A stretch of 64,000 bases of DNA, taken from contig CM018031.1 in assembly GCA_008638375.1 (NCBI GenBank), positions 63,408,188 through 63,472,187 on the forward strand, given 5' to 3'. A model generated the notes under the pieces. That model had not been told where the DNA came from. It was given only the letters and a program-made list of their open reading frames with translations, and searched no databases. Both the position numbers and the translations under genes were made by a program. This document shows, in pieces, positions 14,184 to 24,759 of the stretch. Positions within the stretch are counted from its first letter, which is position 1. Each line of letters opens with the position of its first letter. Origin of the DNA: Nyssa sinensis (Eukaryota; Streptophyta; Magnoliopsida; Cornales; Nyssaceae).

Positions 14184-17100
14184 GTTCTTAACCTAAAACC
14201 GACAATTGTGATTAATCATGGTGGTTCATGATTTGGTGGTGTAGGTCTATACATCGACGGTCGATTGAACTTCAGTGGCATCTTTCCAAACAACTTGGGC
14301 CTAGAGTTTTGATGGTCAATGGTTGTATGAATGCGCAGAACGGAGAGAGGGGGGGGGGGGGGAAGTAATGAGGATTATAAACTAGGGTTTTGTCAAAGTT
14401 GAGTAATGTCCAGTTTTTCCCTTTAAGCCCACTACGTATAGTGATTAAGCATTTTTGTAGGTTAAAATGGTCAAAATTGGATGGCACGAATATTTAATGA
14501 ATTTTAAGTGAATGATATGAATGTATAAAGTGTGTTAAAATGGTTAACTCTTGTTGATATTAGTATCTAAAAAAGGTGGAGAAAGTTTTTTTAGAATTAT
14601 ATCCAAATACATTTTAATATTTTTTCAATTCTAAAATTAAATTCAAATTACCATATCCAAATGCATTTTAATTTTCACACATCTTAGAAAACCAATTACA
14701 ATATTCAGAAACAAATTTCAAAAATATTCTGCAAAAAATCATTTCTGAATCACTATCCAAGCAGGGCCAAAACTCATCTTCTTAATAGGAATAATAGGAA
14801 GCCCCAATTTACACGATCATAAGCTTTCTCTATGTCTAACTTGCACATCAGCCTGTTTTCATTACTTTTTCTTCTCAAATCTATAAACAAAGATAGGATC
14901 TTTAAAGATTCTTCATAACTTCACTTTTCTAAAATATGCTGCAAAGTATTTCCGATAATCTTCTTGTCTTTTGAAAATAAAATATGTAGATGGTACACTT
15001 CTTGCCTTAAATGCCATTTGAGATTGAAGATATCATTACTGGTGGGGGATATTCAAATCTAATAGAAGTAGAACATGGAAAATTGTTTTAATGAAAAGAA
15101 ACTTATCTTAGTTTATGCTAAGCTTAGGAGGACAAACATTTCAGACAAAAAGTGAGGTTCAACCCCCAAAGCTCAAGGAGCATACCTAATGAGTGCTTCA
15201 CACTTCAAGATGCAAGCTTTAACTGACTTAAGCCTTTTGTAAGGGGCTGATATAAAATTCAACATAGTCCACCAAAGAAAGCCTCTAACTAACGGGAGAT
15301 GAGAATTTGGTCTTTTACTTCCCATCAAAATTGCACCATTCCCCCATTAGACATGTCAATCAGAATGGAAAACACCAATTGGAAAAGTTGGAAAAAAAAA
15401 TAGAAGAAGTTATATTAAACAATTTCATCCTAGAGAGTGTTGAAGGGGGGGTGGGGGGGGAAGAGAGAGAGAGAGAGAGGGGGATGTTGGGAAAATAAAC
15501 TAATTAACTCCATTTCCCTGATTGTCAAATCATGAAAGCAAAAAACTTTACTTATTTATTTATTTTGCAATGGCAAAGTAAAACTTTTTTAAAACAATAT
15601 ATCCATGTAGATCAACAGAATTCCTAACCTAAATACACAAAGAAGACTCAAATTCAATCATCAATTTAAAGTAAAAATTAGATTCTTTCAGATCAGTTGA
15701 AAAGAACCTAAGATACGCCACATTGCAAGCCAGTGGCTTGAAATCCTTCAATATGATAAAAAAAAAATCTATATATATATATATATATATATAATTCCTT
15801 CAGAATGGTTTTTAGGATACCAACGATGCAATGACAACTATTTAATTTTGGCTGATGTATGTAATGGAAACCTCAGCAGAAACAGATGCACTTGAGCCTC
15901 TCAGAGAAGAAAAGCATCTGAGGCTATCCCACAAGGCTTGACGGATAAAGAAGATAACAAGTATGTTCATGATCTTGTATAAGCTACCCCTAGACCTGCT
16001 CCATTGAGACAAATGAAACCTTCTCATATCTCAACAAGAAACAACTTATGGAATCTCTTCTTCAGCCATGCCACAAGAATCCACTTGCCAGGCCTGCTGA
16101 TGCTCATACAAGGGTGGTCCATCTGATGACTCAATTATACTTAAATCAAGCTCAAAAGAGCATTATAATATAAATATATATGTGTGTGTATGTGTCAGTG
16201 TATTAGATGTTATATATACACATATGTCCACCAAAAATGCAGAAAAACTACAAGAACTCACCAAAATATATGGGCGTGTGTGTAGTTTTTGCTGCATTTT
16301 CAGTGGACATACATGTCTATATACATACAAATATACACATATATTAATGTATGTCCACTGATAATGCAAGAAAAACTATAAGAATACCAAAAAACTATAA
16401 GAATACCAAAATCTATTATACAATATAAAGAACTCTCATTTGGGGTTCCTTTTTTTGGTATTTACTACATTATTCCAGTATACCATGTAAGTTCTTTTAG
16501 AAGAAAGATAAAGTAGCAATCTTACATAATTTATATTTTGCCACGTCAACCACTACCCCAATTCATAGGTAACCAACCCTACAAAGAAGTTAAGAACTGT
16601 CTTGATAGTAAAAGAAAGAAAAGATAGGGTAAGGTAAACAGCATGCGCATGGTTTGCCACACTTTCTAATTGTTTTACTTTTTACACCTTCTATACTGAT
16701 GGCAACATTGCAAGAAAACAGAGGGAAAAAAACAACAACAAAAACCATACAGTTCAAGAAACCAGTATCCTAGAGTACCCCACATATTTCAGGCATAATA
16801 AATTAGTTAAAATATAAATATCATGGCATACCAGCTGATGCTTTTGTATATACTTGGCCGTGCTGCCATTGTCATTAGCTAAAAGAAGACCAAGTATCTG
16901 GAACAAGAACAAACATAACAAGAACAAAATTTAACAGTCAGACCATAAAGCTGTTTGAAATTGAAAATGTGGATTTAACTGACTACTTTTTTCCCCAGAG
17001 TGTCACAGCACATATGGCTGAGCATGAGACGAGATGGTTACCTGCATCGCATGTCTATGAAGCTGAATGGTATGCAAGGGAACAAGCCCTTCCCTATACT

Positions 17101-19470
17101 GAGAGAAAACAATTAAAGACCCATTGGTAACCATCTGAAAGAGCAACAGAAGTGAATTATCCTCAATCAAACTTTGTGCAGCTGAAGGATGGCTTGCAAA
17201 TGCTTTCATAATATGTATAACACTTCCCTCTACCTGCATAATGAAAACAACTATAAGCTAATTCTGAATATTGATGTTTTTGTTAGCTGTATCCTTAGCT
17301 ACTCAATTAAGTAACCATATCAAGTGGTTAGCATCCAAATTCCTTGCCTGGACTAAAGCATGGTCAATCATGATGCCAAACAAAGTAATTATAATAGTTT
17401 TTTTTTTTTTTGATAAGGAAGTAATTATAATAGGTTTTTTATAAGGAAGTGGGTATAATAATTGTCCAATGAATGAACTGTTTTCAAAGGCATTTATGGT
17501 TTAAAATATCTAACTAACCAGAGATAGGCATTAAAAGCTAGTATAAATTAAACAATAAATGACCCTGTATGGAACTCAATCCATCTCATCTCAACAAAGC
17601 ATGAAATCCCAACTACGTGAGATCAGCTTCAAAATTTCTTTTTCACCATTCAGCTCTATCTGGTTATCTGTTTTCACAACTCGACCGACACCCTCTTCAG
17701 AATTTCTCTTGTCCTTATAGCACCTTCTACTTTAATCAAATCATTCCTCTATGTCCTCAATTGCACATGACCAAACCATCTCAGACTAACACCCTTGATC
17801 AGTGCCAACTCTAGCTGATCAAAAATGGATTCATTCTTATCATAACTGTCTTTTGAATTACCACTGAACCACCAACTCACTCACCGTATGTACATGTTAT
17901 TTCTTGATAGCCCAGCCTTTGGTACAATAAGACATGGTTGACCTTGTATTTCCCTTTTTCTTTTTTTTTACTTTTTTTTGGGCTAAGGACCTTGTAGCTA
18001 TTCTATAAAACTTGTCCCTTGACATTATTAGTATTTGACTATCACACAACTTTCTAGAACCACTCTGATTCCGTAACTTAGCTGACTCGATAATTCCTGT
18101 GCAATATATATGACATTTCGTTAAGGGGAGATACGATTTTAAAAAAGATAATAAAAAGAAAAAAAAGTTCTTTTTGGATGTCACACAATATGGTTCTCAA
18201 AGAAAAAACTATTCACTCTGTTTTTCCATCCAAATAGAAGAGGAACTAATTTACTTGTTGATCAGAAGTAAAATAGTATTAACAGGGACGAAAATTGTGC
18301 ATGTAAATTACATGGTCAGATTCCTTCTGTTCATTATAGGACATACTATCAAAAGTGTTCCTTTCTACAAGGAGACAAAACAATGCGCTACGAGGAATTT
18401 ATAGTTCCTTGATTTGAACTCAAAGACATGAAATCTCAAGCATTTTAGCATGTACTTTGAAATTATATACATGTCAGTACAAATACCTAAAATAGAAATT
18501 GCTTGCATTCCCTTGTTCATATTTACGCCTATCTTCAATGCTGAAACCAACTTTAGCCATACAATTCAACCTATTAAACCTCAAATCAATTCTAAGAAAA
18601 CTATTGATCTGTTTCTTTAGCATAAAAAAGACAGCCAGCCAAATCGAATCAAAAGCAAACCAGAATTTCAACTTGCCAAGGACCAAACTAGTCCATGAAA
18701 TAATCGGGGAAGTCACCTTCCACTAAACAACTCTCTGTTTCTACTACATTGCACATTTCAAATCATGACATCAAAGGGCTAAACACTGCAATAATAGCTT
18801 CTCCCCCACCAAAAAGCCAGAAGACATGGGCCATGTAAGCCTCTAAGAACCCTTAAAATGCCACTAATGTCATTGACTCCTAGTATCTTGATGGAACACC
18901 ATTATGAATTTTTAACACTCTCATCGAAAGATGCTTCCATAAAATACCCCCAAAGTCCATGGGAGCAAAGTCTAAAAGATGTCTTTTAGTATCATCCATT
19001 CACATATAATACTAATGTTCACCTTTATATGATAAAAAGATTCAATAATTTCTCTCCAATCATTTCCATCATGACAATGCTGAAGTAGCATACCTTTGTA
19101 TCAACCTACCTGTTTCATCTCCGAAGCCCACAAAGTTTTCTAAAACTGAAGCGAAGAAATTGATAGATTCAACTAATGCAAGCCACATAAAGAAACCTCC
19201 AACAGCACAATGAAGGAGATGATATATGAATTTAGTATCCTTTCTATAAAGTAAAGAATGAGAAAGTTTTGTAAGGCTCCTTTTCTGAAGCACATCACAA
19301 GTGTTTACCTTCCTATGATCCACAGTCAAAGGATTCCATACCAAAGGTTTTGAATTTCGGAAGACCTTCAAAACCCTAATTAATCAGACAGAGAAGTGGT
19401 AAATAAAGTTGCAATCTTCAATCTTTGGAAAACCGTCCCAGCCGCACACACACACCACCCCCCCCCCCCC

Positions 19471-19502
<32 letters not shown>

Positions 19503-22500
19503 TCTGGGTTATTTATTTACCCACAGTACTAGTTAGAACATTTCAATTTTTCAAAATTTAGTCCTCAACAAATAAATGAGCCTTGGCATGGGTAACCTTT
19601 GTGCCATCAGGTCCTATAATTCAAGCCAAGGTCATACTCAGAAGCCCAAGGTAGGTTTCTAGTGGATAAGCCTAAAAAGCATAGTCACGGAAAGGACGAA
19701 GATGCAAGCAATTAAGATCACCATGCAACCACCTCATACCTAGCCAAGATCAAATACTAACACCGGTGTCAGTGTCCTATACATGACTTGCTATGAGGAG
19801 ATGATAGAGTAAGCATCATTACAAGCCAAAACCTAAGAAAGTCAAACTACAAATTTATTGTCACTTGGATTATATGAGGATACTACTGTCTGAGTTGTAA
19901 AGTGGAAAGATGCCCCATAGGAAAAATATTATTTGCACCAAAAAGAGGTGCCTGTGTAGAAGAACATCTGCCTGAAAAAAGCAATAGATCATTATCCACA
20001 TCTAACAACAGTACAACAATAAAGCTAAAGAAAATTTTGTACCCTAACAAGTACTATATTGAGAGAGAAAAAAAAAGTAAAATTTCTGAAGTACAAGACA
20101 GTGAATAGACCATGGAGAGAAAGTACCTCAAGCCGGCGGAGTTGCCCTACATCACCATCATAATTTCTCTCAGTTAGTAATGGCTCTACAGAAGTAGTAG
20201 CCTTCTGCCTATGATTGCCCTCATCAGTATCCAGAAGAGCATTGAGAATATGAATGAGACAAGATAAAATCCCAGAATCAAGGAGAGATTGTTTATCAAT
20301 GGGCTGCAAAAATAAAAAATCATTCATAGGTTAGGAAAATTAATAGCTATTAGCATACAAGTATGTGAATGTCTAAATCCATAACTCACAGAAAAACACC
20401 ACTAAGTAACCTCACACAATGGACAATGTAGCAATTTGTGTTGCAACATAGTGCAATAGTTAGCTAAGTTATTACCTTTGACAAGTATATAAATGCAAGT
20501 CACTTGGAACAACTTAAATATATATATATATATATATATAATAATGATCTAGAAAGCAAACATAAATTTAAGGCAAATGATAATCGAGAAAGAAAACATA
20601 AAATATAACCAGATAATACAAGTTCTTTCAAACTGATGAAGCTTGTGATTATACCCCAGATATAAGAAGTTCCACTGCATTTAACAAATTTGAACCAGGT
20701 CTTATGCCATCCTGCAGAGATGCAAACATGAAAATGACTGTATCTAATACAAAATTCTAAGAATTTCAATAGTGTTTCTTTTTAAATAAAACATTATCAG
20801 ATGAAAGCTTCTACAAGGCAAACCTTTGTGACTTCTGAAAAAAAGCTTAACACTCTTCCAACATCCAAAGATCGTGTTTTGCTTCTAATTTTCAACTTCT
20901 CAATATCTGTCACAAATGCCCTTCCCACAACGAAAGAGAAAATGTGTGTTTCAACTAACCTGTGAATCAACAACAGCTTAGTAGTTAGTTGGTAAACATC
21001 TGCCCATCATAAGATCAAAAACAAACAATTTTGGGGAAAAATGTGAAGTACAATAGCTTAGTTTCTTAAAACATTCTAAAGTATTACGTAAACTCGCGTT
21101 CCCAATTTCAGCATGCACCGTCCAAGGTGAAGGCTATACACTATTAAAGAAAGTACAAGAGAAAAAATCTCATTCAAAATATTAAATGTGTAGATTATAA
21201 CAATTCATAACTGTATTAATATTTATTATATAAACCAAATCTGCAAGGTAACTCCCATATGGACTTGAAGAATGTGTTTTGTGACTGCATCTTTCACAAG
21301 ATTTTTAACATGAGGTATCCTAGGTGCCGGTGGCATGGAAACGGACAAAGACGTGAACACAGGACACAATATGACACAGGTACTCTGACACTGCAAATTC
21401 TACAAGCATAGGACACAGGCACACTGATGACGTATCTACATAAAGAATATATTTTAAATGGGATAAATATAAAATTTTGATTAATTATTTATATTTCCAT
21501 ATCAACAATTGCATATCTTGGGAAGATGAAGCTCGAAAGATATCATATACATAATTATTTATGTATACTATTACAAGTATTACTCTATTCACTTACCTCA
21601 TCCCTCCTTTTACAACCACATTCTTGTATATGATAAAAAGTGTCCCCTGCATGCTTGACTTGTTTTCATCCAAGTAAATTTTCTTTTTAAAAAAATTGAA
21701 AAGATTTAGACGTGTTTCCAAGTGTCGGAGTGCCATGTCACACAGACAAAGATCCTCCTAAAAAGTGTCTATAGTTATCATCATAACTCTGAAATGCTGA
21801 CCATGTAACTGAAAGAAAACAAATTTACTGGAGAAAAACAGGCAGCCGAAGAAAATTCAACAAGCCAAGTGGTGAGCCTGACTAGAGCAATTACGCACGG
21901 GGACTTAAACATGTTCAGGCAGCGAAATAGCTCATAAGGAATATTATAGCTAAACCTAGACAACCCTTACCCTTCCAAACAGGGACACACACATACAGCA
22001 AGAGGAAACAAGATTGTGATTAGTCAAAAGACTCCTAACTGTAACACAAGAACAGTAGAAGGATCGCCAATAATAAATTTAAAATGAACTCAAAATCAAA
22101 ACTAGCCATATAATCAGCCTCGCAGCTTCTCGACACATGAAATGGACATTACATCCGGCTTACTTTCCCACATATGGTTCCATCTCCTAATATCATCGGT
22201 ATTCACTATTCAGATACTTTGTTAACAACATTGCACATAGGGACAAATGTATCTTACATTTTATCCATAAATTATTAAAATGATAGTGCATGGCAAAGGT
22301 GGAAAGTTCAACTTCATACTATTTCTCAAGATTCTCATGCTGAAAATGGGGAGAATGTTGATAACAACATAAAAATGTGGACTTTTTTAAGGAGAGTCCA
22401 CAAGCCTGAGAAAGAGATGGACAAGTATCTTGCCCCATATGAGATGAAGCACTGACGCATTGCAAAGAGAATGCATATTTGAAGAGCGAATTGACAAGGG

Positions 22501-24723
22501 TGCAAATAATCAACAGTCATGCCATGTGCTGAAAGAGCAGTGTCTCATAGTTGCTGCTGAATTTACATGCTGGGAAGTATGACAATGCTGCTTCCAATTT
22601 TATTTTATTTTTATCGGCAGTGCTGCTTCCAAATAAATATAAATGTGTTCTGCTGTAAAGTCCACCAAATAGTGGGTCAGAGTTCCTATAATAGTATAAT
22701 ATCTATTCAATGTACAGTTGAACTTCTAGTAATGAATACTTAATTACTTAAATAATCTCCAACAATTGATAATTTTTTGGAGAAATCGACTTGTTACATG
22801 GTGGATAATAAATATATCTACGACCCAATAATTAAAAAATTTCCAGGCAATCCCCTATTATATTATTAGTCAATAGAGTAGAAATATATATAGATAGATA
22901 TATCTACATATTTATAAAATATATATAATTAAATAACAAGTATTTAAACATATCACATTTCATTTACCATTACACCAAGCAAGGAGCCCTTAAGTTTTCA
23001 CATACGATATTTCATGGCCAATAAATTTTTATTAAGCCAGATCCAATAGATGGCAATCTAATTCCTGAACAGATTAGCAAAATAATTACTTAACCAAGAA
23101 GACATTAGGAGCTACTTAACATATCGGGAAAAAAAAAAAAGGAAGAGGCCTTCCTACGCCTTGGAGTAAACATGACATATATACTTTGTGAAAAGGTCAA
23201 AAATACTCTCAAAAAGATGTCGATAAGTCCTACTATCTGAGTAAGAAGCTTTATACTAGAAAATAACTTTTTAGTAATGAAAACCAATAAGATTTTATAT
23301 AAATTTTGCATTTTGCTAAGTTAATAAATTGTGTCCAATGATTATCAATTATTAGAGGATCAGCTGAAGATATATCAGAAGAAAAATTTTGTCAATCATA
23401 TTTCCAGCTTCAAAATTCAAATTGCAGGTGCATTATCAAAGGAGAAGTTAATGCTGTTAGCAGCACCAAGTGAGTGACAAGAAACAAGAAAAGAGAGAAA
23501 CAAATATTATCATGTGTCTCAAGTAGTTACACATCCACCATTTCTTTCAAAATTACAGTTTTTTATTTTTTTATATTTTTGGATAGGAACACTGAAAATA
23601 ATATCTATTTCTATTACGAAATGGAGAAAAAATTGCTAACGAAAGCAACTGATCATATAATCACAATTGAGTGAATGCATAAAAATTCAAAATGAGGTAA
23701 CAAACTAGACAAAGTAGAGCTGTACTCCATACATGGTAATTAATTGAGCTACATTCGCATGCTGCTTTGCTAATCTACAGAAAACATCTACAGTCAAATT
23801 AAAGGCCGTTTCTTTCTCCTGCATGGACAAAGAAAACCATTAGTCCTAATAATTTTTTTGGTATATTAGAAGAAGAAAAAAGGATTATATTGCTATAATA
23901 CAATAGACAGAACAGAACTGCACCAAAAAGAAAAACAAGAAGAAAAACAAAGCAAAGGGACAAAACAGTAACCTTTTCGGAACTTGATGAATGAAATTCT
24001 TCCCAATATCTCTTAAAGTCCAACTCCAATTCATGATTGTCTCTGCTTTCAAAAAATGAACAAGAAAAAGGAAGATCACACGAGTGAATGATGACATATC
24101 TGAACAAGATAACCAGTTTCTTTAAAATGTATGCAGTGTAAATCTTAAGATATTCTGTGATGCCAAGATTCCATAAGAGACCATCACACAGCAACATTGT
24201 AGAATAATAACAATCTCAAGCCCTCCTAAATTACTGGACCGAGAATTCTGACTTATCACAGTTTTTTTTTTTTTCCATTTTTACAGTCTTGCCAATTCTC
24301 AAAATACAAATAGTTCTATCAAGAATAACACAGATGGCCACAAAGAAAGTTGATCTCCTCGGCAACAATCGAAAGCATATTTGGCACTGTTCCTTCCCAG
24401 TGCCCCAAATAAGTGTGTGCAGGTCAAGCACACTATTATTGCGACATCTTTTAAGTCAATAACTAGCCAATGAATGGCAAACTTATCAATCTAAAACAAA
24501 TAGTTTCTCCTATTTTATTATATAAAATAGAAAAACATCAATGAGGAGAAGGTATTTATAAACCATAATACAAGTTATATAAACAGCATAAACAGGTAAA
24601 TATATAGTTCAATTATCATTTTTTTCCCTGACAAGAGTAAAGCCAATCAAAAAAGAGTGCGGAGGGGGAGAGAGAGATTGACCAGTTAATTCCATCCATC
24701 ATCACATCCTTGATAATAAAATT

Positions 24724-24759
<36 letters not shown>

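Larger units (their letters stand above)
12166..14890 (-). pseudogene. LINE reverse transcriptase fragment (interrupted twice)
   Basis: On the minus strand, RT motif A is KLDIEKAYDRVNW (about 14803-14850). A motif-B-like GLQQGESF lies at about 13600-13650. The catalytic FVDDII lies at 13466-13500. Then comes GFNDLKIFNKVLTGKWLWRY (12918-12977), then VRFWKDAWCSDVPLEGRPPT (about 12360-12420) and DWELREVEGLLEM (about 12260). It is interrupted by the TRIM at 12439-12745 and by another insertion at about 13715-14768. Order and strand fit the 3' piece at 4672-6080. Confidence 0.78.
3212..16831 (-). other. SPI-like intron 8, 13.6-kb transposon nest
   Basis: The donor GTATGC follows exon 8 and the acceptor TTGCAG precedes exon 9. 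It holds LINE pieces, a copia element, a hAT MITE, a TRIM and simple repeats, each listed separately. Positions 3212-4282 and 14900-16150 show no coding signal beyond short chance frames. Confidence 0.9.

Noticed and set aside
15842..16027. Possible extra SPI-like exon in intron 8
   Set aside because: Exons 8 and 9 already encode adjacent residues and this frame shows no family similarity.
19069..19371. 100-codon minus-strand frame in SPI-like intron 6
   Set aside because: Flanking SPI-like exons join in phase without it and it resembles no known family.
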